A DNA stretch of 44,536 nucleotides from Parcubacteria group bacterium (GCA_028286605.1 JAQBRE010000007.1:1-44536); one strand, 5' to 3'; positions 7,315-16,587 are shown, counted from the first letter of the stretch. Program-made: numbers and translations. Notes: a model not told the origin generated them from the sequence alone.

Positions 7315-7378
7315 CTAGACGATAGGGTACTTAGGGCGTATCGTTTGCTTAGGATAGGCAGGTTTCAAGGAGGGGACC

Positions 7379-7618
7379 ATGGGCAACATGACAGACCAGA
7401 AATCGAAGGCTCGCGAGGCGCAAGCGTTGGGCATATTCAATTCTCTGACGCACGGACTGAAGGATGACATGATCGACCGCATCAAGAATGGTTCCACAAC
7501 AAATGGTGACCGTGCTTTCGTTACGGTGCGGCAAGCCATCTGTGCGTGGAATGACTTTCTCATCACTTCTGACGGCGAGATTGAAACGCCCGGTAAGCCG
7601 ATTCATATGCGCGCATAG
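7379..7618 (+). CDS. Small hypothetical protein with strong SD
   Basis: A 79-residue soluble protein of unknown family (VTVRQAICAWNDFLITSDGE in its second half). The start is set by AAGGAGGGG, which ends 3 nt before the ATG. It stands alone between the gene at 6205 and its own terminator at 7641. Like the genes at 1071 and 4400 it uses an SD while most genes here look leaderless. Confidence 0.55.
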   Translation: MGNMTDQKSKAREAQALGIFNSLTHGLKDDMIDRIKNGSTTNGDRAFVTVRQAICAWNDFLITSDGEIETPGKPIHMRA

Positions 7619-7640
7619 CCAACGCAAACGAATAAGAAGC

Positions 7641-7669
7641 CCGCGCACTGAAAAGTGCGCGGATTTTCT
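7641..7669 (+). terminator. Rho-independent terminator
   Basis: CCGCGCACT (7641-7649) pairs with AGTGCGCGG (7654-7662) across GAAA, followed by ATTTTCT. Confidence 0.8.
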
Positions 7670-7691
7670 ATTATTCATGAGCGTCGAGCGG

Positions 7692-7697
7692 TATAAT
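7692..7697 (+). promoter_or_regulatory. -10 box of the VirD4-like gene
   Basis: Consensus TATAAT, 7 nt, then ATG: the clearest leaderless-type start in the window. Confidence 0.7.
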
Positions 7698-7704
7698 AGA
7701 GGTA

Positions 7705-9585
7705 ATGGATAATCCCGAACGGGTAACGTACTTTGCAGCAACAGATTCGCGCGGAAAGCGCGTGCCGTTTGGCTTGAAAGCGAAGGACCGTAATCGCCAC
7801 ATGTACGTGATCGGCAAGACGGGCATGGGTAAGTCGACGCTGCTTGAGAACATGGCGGTGCAGGATATTCGCAATGGCGAGGGATTGGCGTTCATCGATC
7901 CGCACGGTAGCGCCGTTGAGAAGCTGCTGGAATACGTGCCGGAGCATCGCTTGAAAGACGTAGTCTATTTCGCTCCGTTCGACCTCGACCAGCCGATCGC
8001 CTTCAACATCATGGAAGATGTGGGCTACGACAAGCGCCACCTCGTGGTGTCCGGCCTCATGGCGACGTTCAAGAAGATATGGGAAGACGCATGGAGCGCG
8101 CGTATGGAGTACATCCTTACCAACACGCTGCTCGCATTGCTTGAGTATCCGGGCGCCACGCTGCTTGGCGTGAACCGCATGTATACCGATAAGGCATACC
8201 GCAAGAAGGTGGTGGATAACATCAAGGACCCGGTGGTGAAGGATTTCTGGACGAAAGAATTCGCGAACTATGGCGACCGGTACACTCAGGAAGCGACGCC
8301 GGCGATTCAGAATAAGATCGGACAGTTCACGAGCAATCCGCTCATTCGCAATATCATCGGACAGGAAAAATCTTCCTTCGATATCCGTGAGCTGATGGAT
8401 GGCAAGAAGATATTACTCATCAATCTTTCAAAAGGACTGGTGGGTGATACGAACATGCGCCTGCTTGGCTCGATGCTAACGACGCGTATTTTCCTTGGCG
8501 CGATGAGCCGCGCGGAACTGGACCCGGGAGCGCTCCAGGCCAGCGTGCCGTTCTATTTCTATGTGGACGAATTTCAGAACTTCGCGAACGAGACATTCGC
8601 TGAGATTCTTTCCGAGGCTCGTAAATATAATCTGAACCTTATAATCGCGCACCAATACGTGGAGCAGATGGAGGAGCAGGTGCGTGCCGCCGTGTTCGGC
8701 AACGTAGGTACGACCGTCGCGTTCCGTGTGGGCCCATTCGATGCGGAAGTGCTGGAGACCGTGTTCAGTCCTGAATTCATGAAAGAGGATCTCGTGAACC
8801 TTGGCGCGTATCAGCTCTATCTTTCGCTGATGATCGACGGCGTGGGTTCTCGCCCCTTCTCTGCGACCACGATTCCTCCTATCGAAGTGCCGGCACGATC
8901 GTTCAAGAAAGAAGTGATAGAGATGTCACGACAGCAGTTCGGCAATGTGCGTGCTGGCATCGAGGAATCTATCCTTACCGAGCTCAATTCAACAGAAGGG
9001 GAAAACGGGCCGCCGGAACCGCCTGCAAAGAAAAACTATTCAAAAGCGCCAAGCAGTTCAGGTTCAAACTCAGGCTCAAGCGCACCGCGTGCTTCAACGC
9101 CACGGCCGACTGAAACCCGTACACCGCGCAGCGATGAGAATCGCGTGCCGCGCCCGAGCAGCGATCGTCCTGCGCGCGCGAATGATGATAGACCGCGCCC
9201 AAGCGAAGAGCGTCCGCGGCGCGTTGATGCGCCTCGGCCGCAGCAACCGCAAGAAGAACGCCCGCGTGCTTCAACGCCACGTCCTGCTGAGAATCGCGCA
9301 CCGCAGCAGACCCCGCAGAAATCTTCAGAAGACCTGAAAGCGATCCTTCGTGGCATGTCGGAATCTGCAGCGAAAGATAAACAGCAGTCGAAGCCGCAGC
9401 CGAAAGATGGCCCGAGTCCTCTTAAGGGCGCGCTCGCTGATGTACTTAAGAAGGACACGTCCGTGAGCGAGCCGATGCCCGCTCCGGCGCCGAAGGCGCC
9501 GGCCCAACCACAAGCCGAACCAGCAGCTGGTCCGTACGAAGTTCCTGAAGAAACATTACGTTCGCTCTTCCGCGACGGGAAGTAA
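7705..9585 (+). CDS. VirD4/TraG-like (HerA/FtsK superfamily) ATPase with disordered tail
   Basis: A 626-residue P-loop ATPase. Walker A is GKTGMGKST (37-45), followed by GLAFIDPHGSAVEKLLEYVP. Walker B is FYFYVDEFQNF (about 283-293), followed by ILSEARKYNLNLIIAHQYVEQM, the pattern of conjugative coupling proteins and related DNA-pumping ATPases. No N-terminal membrane helices are present, unlike VirD4 proper. From about residue 430 the protein is disordered and rich in Pro, Arg and Glu, with a repeated unit (RASTPRPTETR / RASTPRPAENR). A helix (SSEDLKAILRGMSESAAK) and a conserved-looking end (YEVPEETLRSLFRDGK) follow. No relaxase or mating-pair genes are near, so the substrate (DNA or protein) is unknown. 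Cytoplasmic face of the membrane is likely. Confidence 0.85.
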   Translation: MDNPERVTYFAATDSRGKRVPFGLKAKDRNRHMYVIGKTGMGKSTLLENMAVQDIRNGEGLAFIDPHGSAVEKLLEYVPEHRLKDVVYFAPFDLDQPIAFNIMEDVGYDKRHLVVSGLMATFKKIWEDAWSARMEYILTNTLLALLEYPGATLLGVNRMYTDKAYRKKVVDNIKDPVVKDFWTKEFANYGDRYTQEATPAIQNKIGQFTSNPLIRNIIGQEKSSFDIRELMDGKKILLINLSKGLVGDTNMRLLGSMLTTRIFLGAMSRAELDPGALQASVPFYFYVDEFQNFANETFAEILSEARKYNLNLIIAHQYVEQMEEQVRAAVFGNVGTTVAFRVGPFDAEVLETVFSPEFMKEDLVNLGAYQLYLSLMIDGVGSRPFSATTIPPIEVPARSFKKEVIEMSRQQFGNVRAGIEESILTELNSTEGENGPPEPPAKKNYSKAPSSSGSNSGSSAPRASTPRPTETRTPRSDENRVPRPSSDRPARANDDRPRPSEERPRRVDAPRPQQPQEERPRASTPRPAENRAPQQTPQKSSEDLKAILRGMSESAAKDKQQSKPQPKDGPSPLKGALADVLKKDTSVSEPMPAPAPKAPAQPQAEPAAGPYEVPEETLRSLFRDGK

Positions 9586-9672
9586 GGTGAAACTTTTTCA
9601 CTCGCCCATGCGTAGTAATGAGTGAAGAGATTACCCGACGCTAACGAGCCTTTACATGATTCGAGCATAGAT

Positions 9673-9709
9673 GGCCCATCCAGCTGCATAGAATGCAGCT
9701 GGATGGGCC
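9673..9709. repeat. 17-bp perfect hairpin upstream of the epimerase gene
   Basis: The arms 9673-9689 and 9693-9709 pair perfectly across a 3-nt loop. No T-run follows. Instead a -10 box (TATACT, 9716-9721) begins 6 nt later, so the hairpin occupies the place of the -35 region. It could be a terminator for the ATPase gene, a regulatory site, or both. Confidence 0.8.
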
Positions 9710-9733
9710 GCTTGCTATACTGTCCGTACCACT

Positions 9734-10579
9734 ATGTCTAAACTCATCCTTGTTACCGGAGGCGCCGGCTTCATCGGTTCGCACCTCTGCGAACGCCTTG
9801 TGGCCGAAGGAAACACGGTTATATCTCTCGATAACTACTTCACCGGTTCACGCGAGAATCCCGTCGCGGGCGTGGAATATCGCGAAGGGCACACGAAGGA
9901 CATAGCAGCACTTATTCCAGAAACTCCGGACCTCGTATATCATCTTGGCGAATATTCGCGCGTCGAGAAAAGTCTGGAAGAGCCTGCGCTCGTGTGGGAC
10001 CTGAACAAAGCCGGTACGTTCGCTGTCGCAGAATTCTGTCGCACGAAGAAGGTGAAGATGCTCTATGCAGGTTCATCGACGAAGTTCGGCGATGGCGGCC
10101 TCGGTCGTGATCAGAGTCCGTATGCATGGACGAAAGCCACGAATACCGAACTCGTGCGTAACTATGGTGCATGGTACGGCATGAAGTATGCGATAACGTA
10201 TTTCTATAATGTGTACGGTCCGGGTGAGCGTGCAGGCTCATACGGAACCGTGATCGAGATATTCCGCCAGAAGCGGCTCGCAGGCGAGCCGCTCAGTGTT
10301 ACTGCGCCTGGCACGCAGAAGCGTAACTTCACGCATGTCGATGACATAATCGATGGTCTTATGCTTGTGGGTGCGAATGGCGAAGGAGATGAGTTCGGTA
10401 TCGGTAATGAGAAAGCGTATTCGATACTGGAAGTCGCGCAGCTATTCGGAAGCGAGATAGTCATGCGTCCGGAAGTGGCAGGGAATCGCATGGGCTCAGA
10501 TATCGATACGAGCAAGACACGCCTGCTCGGCTGGGAACCGAAGCGCAATTTAGAGGAGTATATCCGCGCGACTGCGTAA
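9734..10579 (+). CDS. NAD-dependent sugar epimerase/dehydratase (extended SDR)
   Basis: A 281-residue UDP-sugar epimerase-like enzyme. The NAD loop is VTGGAGFIGSH (7-17), the catalytic pair Y130-K134 (YAWTK) and the upstream Ser at 114-115. YFYNVYGPGER and FTHVDDIIDG are typical of UDP-glucose 4-epimerase-type SDRs. It should make a nucleotide sugar for the downstream glycosyltransferases. It is first in the glycan locus. Its TAA overlaps the ATG of the next gene by one base. The -10 TATACT lies 12 nt before ATG. A perfect 9-bp inverted repeat lies inside at 10272-10293. The exact sugar cannot be told. Confidence 0.88.
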   Translation: MSKLILVTGGAGFIGSHLCERLVAEGNTVISLDNYFTGSRENPVAGVEYREGHTKDIAALIPETPDLVYHLGEYSRVEKSLEEPALVWDLNKAGTFAVAEFCRTKKVKMLYAGSSTKFGDGGLGRDQSPYAWTKATNTELVRNYGAWYGMKYAITYFYNVYGPGERAGSYGTVIEIFRQKRLAGEPLSVTAPGTQKRNFTHVDDIIDGLMLVGANGEGDEFGIGNEKAYSILEVAQLFGSEIVMRPEVAGNRMGSDIDTSKTRLLGWEPKRNLEEYIRATA

Positions 10580-11799
10580 TGCCTATGAAGAAGATACTAA
10601 TCTTCTCGCTCAATTATTATCCGCGTTTCATCGGCGGAGCAGAGGTCGCTATAAAGGAGATTACGGATCGCATTGCGCCCGAGGAAATCGAATTTCATAT
10701 GATAACGCTTCGCTTCGATTCGAATCTCCCGAAGATTGAGAAGATCGGAAATGTGCTCGTACATCGTATCGGTTTCGCGAAGCCAGATGCGACGATCGCT
10801 GAGCTGAAAAAGTTTCCGCTGCACCTGAATAAATATTTCTATCAGTTCTTCGCAGCGAATTATGCAGCGAAGCTGCACCGGCAGCATCACTATGACGCTA
10901 CATGGGCAATGATGGCGCACTCGTGTGCGATACCTGCAGGCATCTTCAAGAAACGATACCCGAACGTAAAATATCTTTTGACGCTGCAGGAGGGAGATCC
11001 GCCTGAGTATATCGAACGGATGATGAAACCAGTCTGGTGGCTTTTCAAAGAAGGCTTCACGCGCGCTGATGCACTGCAGCCGATTTCGAATTTTCTGCTG
11101 GCATGGGGAAAGCGAATGGGGTTCGTGGGTACGGCTGATGTGATACCGAACGCGGTTGATACGAAGAAGTTCGGGGCTACGTTTCCTTTCGATGCGATTG
11201 CTGCAATGAAAGAGAAGCTTGGTAAGAAAGAGGGTGATACATTCCTTGTAACCACGTCGCGTCTCGTGCATAAGAATGCAGTGGACGACGTGATACGCAC
11301 GCTCCCGCTTCTTTCGGAGAATGTATCCTTTCTTATATATGGAATCGGACCGGATGAAGCGAAACTACGCGCACTTGCGAACGAGCTTGGAGTGGAATCA
11401 CGCGCACGCTTCATGGGGCAGATCGCGCATGCTGAGATGCCGCTGATGCTTGCGAGCTGTGATATTTTTATCCGCGCATCACGCTCGGAGGGAATGGGGA
11501 ATTCATTCCTTGAGGCTATGGCGGCAGGGCTTCCGGTTATCGCAACGCAGGAAGGAGGTATCGCAGATTTCCTATTCGATGCAGAATGTAACCCGGCCCA
11601 GCAGCCGACGGGGTGGGCAGTAGACGCTGATGCGCCGGATCAGATCGCGCACAAGGTTGAGAAGATACGCGCGTCGCCGGAGGCGACGCGCACGACCGTC
11701 GCGAATGCCCGTGCGATGGTCTTCTCAAAATATGATTGGGACACAATCGCTGCAGACATGAAAAATCTCTTTTATGAAGTGCTGAGCCCTGCTTCATGA
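10579..11799 (+). CDS. Glycosyltransferase family 4 (GT-B)
   Basis: A 406-residue GT-B enzyme. The N-terminal acceptor domain opens MKKILIFSLNYYPRFIGGAE with the glycine-rich loop typical of GT4. The donor domain has VTTSRLVHKNAVDDVI and the E-x7-E motif SEGMGNSFLEAMAAG. The C-terminal domain carries a 10-bp perfect inverted repeat with a GGA loop (11669-11691). Translation is coupled to the epimerase through a one-base overlap; a second Met two codons in is possible. It presumably adds a sugar to a lipid-linked glycan at the inner face of the membrane. Donor and acceptor are unknown. Confidence 0.9.
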   Translation: MPMKKILIFSLNYYPRFIGGAEVAIKEITDRIAPEEIEFHMITLRFDSNLPKIEKIGNVLVHRIGFAKPDATIAELKKFPLHLNKYFYQFFAANYAAKLHRQHHYDATWAMMAHSCAIPAGIFKKRYPNVKYLLTLQEGDPPEYIERMMKPVWWLFKEGFTRADALQPISNFLLAWGKRMGFVGTADVIPNAVDTKKFGATFPFDAIAAMKEKLGKKEGDTFLVTTSRLVHKNAVDDVIRTLPLLSENVSFLIYGIGPDEAKLRALANELGVESRARFMGQIAHAEMPLMLASCDIFIRASRSEGMGNSFLEAMAAGLPVIATQEGGIADFLFDAECNPAQQPTGWAVDADAPDQIAHKVEKIRASPEATRTTVANARAMVFSKYDWDTIAADMKNLFYEVLSPAS

Positions 11800-11830
11800 A
11801 GCGACAAAGCAATCTTTAAATAGCGTACAC

Positions 11831-11870
11831 AAAAATGAACGCCGCCCCGAAAGGGCGGCGTTCATTTTTT
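11831..11870 (+). terminator. Bidirectional-looking terminator
   Basis: The inverted repeat AAAAATGAACGCCGCCC / GGGCGGCGTTCATTTTT (11831-11847 with 11853-11869) has a 5-nt loop and T-run. It ends the epimerase-GT pair. Confidence 0.88.
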
Positions 11871-11976
11871 GCTCATGCCCTATACGTAAAATAGTTTTTA
11901 CGCGCAGAACGCTGAGGTCGGTTGAGCATCGCGCAGGGCGCAATTATTTATTTCGAAACTTTACTTAACACTCGTA

Positions 11977-13164
11977 ATGAAAATCAGTATGAAAATCTTA
12001 AAAGTTATACCTTCGATTCTTGCAATGCTTGGCATGCTCGCATTCGGCGCTCCTGCAGCATTCGCATCGACCATCAGCGTAGACAACAGCGGTAGCGCGA
12101 CGGTCACGAACTCAATTAATATCACCGCACACACCGGCGGCAACACTTCACACGGAGGTGCGTCAGGAACCGGCGGCATGGGTGGCAGCGCTACAAGCAT
12201 GAGCGGCGGCGTCGCTAGCGGAGGCACGGGCGGCTACGGCGGCTTTGGCGGTAACGGCGGCAGCATCACGACAGGTGCCGCTACCGGCGATGTCTCTATC
12301 GGAAACGATGTGAACACCACAGATACAGAGATCAGCGACACCGGCTCTGCAAATGAATTCAACACGAGCCTCGACACGTCTTCGGATGTTGGCGCTTCTC
12401 AGAACGCATCGATGAATGATGCAGCAAGCCACAGCGATCATTCGTCAACGGCTAACAGCACATCGAACACGAACGCTGCCTCGAATCAGGCAGGACAGGC
12501 AGCATCGTCTGCATCTCAGAGCGGTTCGAACAGCTCAGCTACCGATAACGGCGGTAGCTCGAATTCGAGCAACGCAAGCAACTCGTCGAGCGGAAATACC
12601 GCTTCGACAACGAACAATAGCGCAGCTCAGAATGCTTCCGCTTCCAACACGGATAACGGCAGCAGCGCGAATTCCGCGAGCTCGACCGCAGCGAACAGCA
12701 GCTCTAACTCGAACAGTTCTGCTTCACAGAACGCTTCTGCAAGCACGAGCAACTCGACACAGAATGCAGTAGACAATTCCGCAAGCGATTCAGCTTCTAG
12801 TGCATCTGCAAATCACAACGTAACGTCACTTCACTTCACGCGCACGTACGTCGGCGGCACTGATTCTGTAGTCGTGCATAACGGTGCTACGTCTAACGTA
12901 AGCAATGGCGCTTCGTTCGATGCATCAACAGGCAACAACACCTCGACGGGTGCAGCTGGTTCTAATGGTGGAAACGGCGGTACGGGAACTTCCTTCGGAA
13001 ATACCACGGCGACGACCACTCAGAACGGCGCATCTTCCGGTGCAAACGGCGGTGCAGGTGGTGACGGAGGCGTGGGTGGAATGATTTCTACCGGCGCATC
13101 TGCTCTTCACACGAATCTCGTTACCAGCTCTGGCTGGACTGTAACGCACATCACGCACTCATAA
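11977..13164 (+). CDS. Secreted Gly-rich and Ser/Asn/Ala-rich surface protein
   Basis: A 395-residue protein with a signal peptide (MKISMKILKV..., hydrophobic to APAAFAS, cleavage near residue 31). A short beta-type segment (ISVDNSGSATVTNSINITAH) leads into a Gly-rich block. Then comes a ~150-residue Ser/Asn/Ala/Thr low-complexity core (about residues 130-275), and a second Gly-rich block (GSNGGNGGTG..., GGAGGDGGVGG). The arrangement is nearly symmetric. There is no C-terminal anchor, so it is probably released or bound by other envelope components. The many Ser/Thr/Asn residues would suit glycosylation by the neighbouring enzymes (inference). The promoter is unclear; AACACT lies just before ATG. 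Confidence 0.75.
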   Translation: MKISMKILKVIPSILAMLGMLAFGAPAAFASTISVDNSGSATVTNSINITAHTGGNTSHGGASGTGGMGGSATSMSGGVASGGTGGYGGFGGNGGSITTGAATGDVSIGNDVNTTDTEISDTGSANEFNTSLDTSSDVGASQNASMNDAASHSDHSSTANSTSNTNAASNQAGQAASSASQSGSNSSATDNGGSSNSSNASNSSSGNTASTTNNSAAQNASASNTDNGSSANSASSTAANSSSNSNSSASQNASASTSNSTQNAVDNSASDSASSASANHNVTSLHFTRTYVGGTDSVVVHNGATSNVSNGASFDASTGNNTSTGAAGSNGGNGGTGTSFGNTTATTTQNGASSGANGGAGGDGGVGGMISTGASALHTNLVTSSGWTVTHITHS

Positions 13165-13176
13165 TAGAGTCTCTCG

Positions 13177-13200
13177 AAAACAGGAGTTAACTCCTGTTTT
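13177..13200 (+). terminator. 24-nt perfect palindrome, likely terminator
   Basis: AAAACAGGAGTT/AACTCCTGTTTT is perfectly self-complementary with no spacer, 13 nt after the stop of the surface protein. It ends in TTTT and would act in both directions. A true hairpin must open at least 3-4 central bases. Confidence 0.7.
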
Positions 13201-13277
13201 CAGATATGGCTTTCTTCGCAGGAGGGCATATGTGAAAACAGGCAGAAAAGTTATTACACGCGCTAGCACCCTTACTC

Positions 13278-15818
13278 ATGACACTTCCTAGACTCAGTCG
13301 CACTATCGCGCTCGTGCTTATGGTCACGCTGGTCGGCAGCTCATTCGCCGGAGCGTTTCCACGTTCTGCGTATGCAGACGATGGTGGCAGTGATGCAGGA
13401 GGTGCACCCGCCATATCTGCTCCAGCGTCCGACCCCGCACCTGCAGCGACTGATTCAGCTCCAGCAACAACCGACCCTTCACCTCCTGCGAATACTATTG
13501 CAGCGGATACGTCAGCGACAGATACGCCTGCGGCGAATACGGAAATCGCTGCGAGCACAGCGAGCAGCACGCCTGGTACTTCTCCTGTAGATACTGCAGT
13601 GGTGACCGTAGATTCGGGCGCGCCTTCCGTACCTTCAGCTCCAAGCGGTGACAGTATCGCGACCACATCTTCTACCGAAGCAGCGAATACTGTTTCTACC
13701 ATTGCTTCTACAACGCAGCGGATCGTAGACACGATTGCTTCGAGTACCGGAACGACTACAACGCCGATAATTCAGTCCGGTGAAGCTGTCGCTGTCGCGA
13801 ACATTCTTAATATCGTGAATACGAACATCGTGAACTCGCAGGGCGCTGTCGTTCTGGGAAACTATTTCAATACTGCCACCAGTACTATCGATCTTCGTTC
13901 CAGCAATCCGTTTGGTGCGCTTGCCTGTGATCTTCTTTCCTGCGACAGCGGTGGAATCACGGTGAATGTAGGAAGTAACGCATCTATCGATAATGCGGTC
14001 GCGCTTTCTGCGGATTCCGGGGGCAACAATATAACCAGTAATACCAACGGCGTCATCAATACCGGAAATGCCTTCGCCGGCCTCAATCTGATAAATCTTG
14101 CGAATATGAATATCATCGATTCGAATTATCTGCTCGTCACGCTGAACGCCTTTCAGGGAATTAACGGTGATATCGTTTTCCCGAGTCTTACGAATTTCCT
14201 GAGCTCGCTCGCGCAAGGCGGTAATGGCGGATCATTCTCGGCGGACTCGACCGCTAACGTGCAGAACAATATAACGACGAATGCCGATTCAGGAAGTAAC
14301 AGCACAGACGCGGCTTCGTCTACCATCGCCACCGGCTCAGCACAAAGTTCGGGTAGCGTCTTCAATCGCATCAATGCCGCAAGCATCGGTGGCGGGAATG
14401 TCTCGATACTATTTCGCGTACAGGGTAATTGGGCAGGACAGATATTCGATGCGCCTGCAGGATTGAACTGGACGCGCGGAGCTGACGGCAGCATTCTTCT
14501 GTTCGGTGACCCGGGTTCAACGGGTACCGGTGCTGATCTTTCCAATACGAATATCACCGGCAGTACTACTGCGCATATTAATAACAATGTAAGTGTCACG
14601 GCGCTTACGGGCGACAATCATGCGGATGTTGCTGGCTCTGCACTCATTACGACGGGGAACGCGCTTGCGAGCGCGAATGTAGTGAATGTGGCGAACACGA
14701 ACGTTGTCGGTAAGAACTGGATTCTTGCGGTAGTGAATATCTTCGGCGATTTCAACGGCAACATCGCTTTCGGTCGCCCCGACCTATGGGTGGGGGAACA
14801 AGTTAGTACGCCCTCCTTCATTCAGAATGGCAGCCAGGTTACGTACAAATATTCGGTGATAAATAACGGTGATTCCAATGCGTCTGATGCGACCCTCACG
14901 GATACGCAGGATCTTGCTCATCTTGATATCTCGAATCCATCTGTGCCCTATACGACAGACGCGAACGGTCACTTGGTGTGGCAGCTCGGTGCGATTCCGG
15001 CAGGACGGGCAGTAGAAGTTACGTATCAGGCAACGGTTAAAGATTCGCCACCAGGCACCGCGATAACGAATTCAGTTACGGTGGGTGAGCACGAGACCGA
15101 TAACAACACGGTAGATAATACCGACACCGCAACCATCAATGCTTCTGAGCCGTCATTCAGCAGCCTCTCTTCAGCTTCCTTCGCGAACGATCTCGACCTT
15201 CATATCAAGGATAATAATCTCACTACAGCAGTTCCTGATCTTTCGAATATCACCGTTGAGCGTGGTGCTGCAACGACGACGATTTCGCGCGGCCATCAGG
15301 CACATGAAACGCTGACCGTTCGCAACGGTGGTTCTGCAGCGTCGCCAGCGCTTACGCTGCATGACATCATGCGCGATCCTTCCGGCACGATGATTCAGGA
15401 TCAGTCCGGATCGATCGGCGTACTTCAGCCGGGCGATGCCGTGACTATTGGATACGACCTCGCGTTTGCAGACGACGCGCCCGCAGGAACCTATGCGCTT
15501 ACCACCGTACTTTCTGCAGGTGACATGAGCGCCGCTGCGAACGATAACGGTACGCTCATATTGCAGGGCGCAGCGACAGGCGCGAAGGGCAGTGCAACCA
15601 AATCCGGAACGAAGTTTGATTCCGTGGGTTCGATTGCTGCAACGGTCGCGGGTTCGCTTACGACTAAGGTAGCGCATGCGTCTGATGGCAGCTTGGCAGC
15701 AGGGGCCGGCTTCGCCGGCATCTCCTGGCAGCTCGGCCTGATACTCTTCGTTCTGATTGCGCTTGCGCTTGGTCTCGGAACCACAGCCTTACGTATGCGC
15801 CGAACGCGCTCATCCTAG
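13278..15818 (+). CDS. Large membrane-anchored surface protein with beta repeats and DUF11-like domains
   Basis: An 846-residue secreted protein. The signal peptide is about residues 1-34, followed by a Pro/Ala/Thr/Ser-rich stalk (about 40-165). At least four imperfect repeats follow (ILNIVNTNIVNSQGAVVLGN; LINLANMNIIDSNYLLVTLN; FNRINAASIGGGNVSILFRV; VVNVANTNVVGKNWILAVVN), consistent with stacked beta strands. Then come two DUF11/CARDB-like beta-sandwich modules (QVTYKYSVINNGDSNASDAT...; HETLTVRNGGSAASPALTLH). The C-terminus has one transmembrane helix (LGLILFVLIALALGLGTTAL) and a basic tail RMRRTRSS, so the bulk faces outward. A -10-like TAGCAC lies 8 nt before ATG. It converges on the methyltransferase gene 16 nt downstream. 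It probably builds the cell coat; adhesion is possible. Confidence 0.82.
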   Translation: MTLPRLSRTIALVLMVTLVGSSFAGAFPRSAYADDGGSDAGGAPAISAPASDPAPAATDSAPATTDPSPPANTIAADTSATDTPAANTEIAASTASSTPGTSPVDTAVVTVDSGAPSVPSAPSGDSIATTSSTEAANTVSTIASTTQRIVDTIASSTGTTTTPIIQSGEAVAVANILNIVNTNIVNSQGAVVLGNYFNTATSTIDLRSSNPFGALACDLLSCDSGGITVNVGSNASIDNAVALSADSGGNNITSNTNGVINTGNAFAGLNLINLANMNIIDSNYLLVTLNAFQGINGDIVFPSLTNFLSSLAQGGNGGSFSADSTANVQNNITTNADSGSNSTDAASSTIATGSAQSSGSVFNRINAASIGGGNVSILFRVQGNWAGQIFDAPAGLNWTRGADGSILLFGDPGSTGTGADLSNTNITGSTTAHINNNVSVTALTGDNHADVAGSALITTGNALASANVVNVANTNVVGKNWILAVVNIFGDFNGNIAFGRPDLWVGEQVSTPSFIQNGSQVTYKYSVINNGDSNASDATLTDTQDLAHLDISNPSVPYTTDANGHLVWQLGAIPAGRAVEVTYQATVKDSPPGTAITNSVTVGEHETDNNTVDNTDTATINASEPSFSSLSSASFANDLDLHIKDNNLTTAVPDLSNITVERGAATTTISRGHQAHETLTVRNGGSAASPALTLHDIMRDPSGTMIQDQSGSIGVLQPGDAVTIGYDLAFADDAPAGTYALTTVLSAGDMSAAANDNGTLILQGAATGAKGSATKSGTKFDSVGSIAATVAGSLTTKVAHASDGSLAAGAGFAGISWQLGLILFVLIALALGLGTTALRMRRTRSS

Positions 15819-15834
15819 ATAAGATACAAGATTT

Positions 15835-16587
15835 CTAAGTCTTTTCTAAAAGAGCAATCGAGCGGCTGGCGCTGATAGGCCTGATAGTACTTCTATATCC
15901 TCTGAATAACGTAAGGAATGTCTCTAAGTCTGCTCCCATGAGATCGTAATGCAATTCACCAATGAATATTCTTGGAGCCTGCCTTCGCTTGCTCGAAGAG
16001 AACATACGATACTCAGCACCTTCAATATCAAACTTCACGACATCGACCGGATCTTTCAGAATTGAATCGAGCAGAATTGACCTTACCTGGATCTTCTTTG
16101 AATTCTTGCGCTCGTAGATAGAAGATGCAATTGAAGACTGAGAAGCATAAAAGTCTATCGTTCCTTCCGTATCAGAAACAGCAGCGTTTATGCAGGATAC
16201 ATTCTTGATTGAATCCATGTTTTTCTCGAGGACAGCGAAGTTTCCTGGCTCAGGCTCGTATACCGTTATGTGCGCCTGCGGATACTTCGATGCAAAAAAT
16301 AACGTCGCGGTACCGATGTGGCCGCCGATGTCGATAATAGTCTTTAGAGAATCTCCGTTGAAATTATATTCTTTATCGACGAACACTTCGTGCAGCGCAG
16401 CGATGTCTGCCGCGTCTCGCAAGTAGAAAGCATATTTGTTCTTACTAATGTACAAATGTACCTTGCGCGGCTTACGGCCAAGAGTCTTTTTTCTGAGCGG
16501 AATCGAAATCAGAGAAAGAAAAAGCAAAGGGGGGGTTTTGCCCCCTAAAGCTTTTGCTATGGACCAGTAGGAGATTATTGTTCGCAT
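15835..16587 (-). CDS. FkbM family methyltransferase
   Basis: A 250-residue SAM-dependent methyltransferase. Motif I is TIIDIGGHIGTATLFF (83-98), followed by ITVYEPEPGNFAVLEKN and VDVVKFDIEGAEYRMF, the FkbM signature. FkbM enzymes O-methylate sugars or polyketides, which fits glycan tailoring here. A longer reading frame exists, but Met at 16585-16587 is preferred: upstream residues look non-coding, would overlap the divergent gene at 16666, and TATACT (minus strand, 16608-16613) lies 20 nt before this ATG. Confidence 0.85.
   Translation of the reverse strand: MRTIISYWSIAKALGGKTPPLLFLSLISIPLRKKTLGRKPRKVHLYISKNKYAFYLRDAADIAALHEVFVDKEYNFNGDSLKTIIDIGGHIGTATLFFASKYPQAHITVYEPEPGNFAVLEKNMDSIKNVSCINAAVSDTEGTIDFYASQSSIASSIYERKNSKKIQVRSILLDSILKDPVDVVKFDIEGAEYRMFSSSKRRQAPRIFIGELHYDLMGADLETFLTLFRGYRSTIRPISASRSIALLEKT

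Noticed and set aside
8984-9689. Minus-strand frames across the ATPase tail
   Set aside because: They arise from the repetitive GC-rich tail and have no start signals or recognisable domains.
12416-12772. Alternative-frame protein inside the Ser/Asn-rich surface gene
   Set aside because: Its Arg/Thr/Gln-rich sequence is a shifted reading of the low-complexity region; the signal peptide and stop support the other frame.
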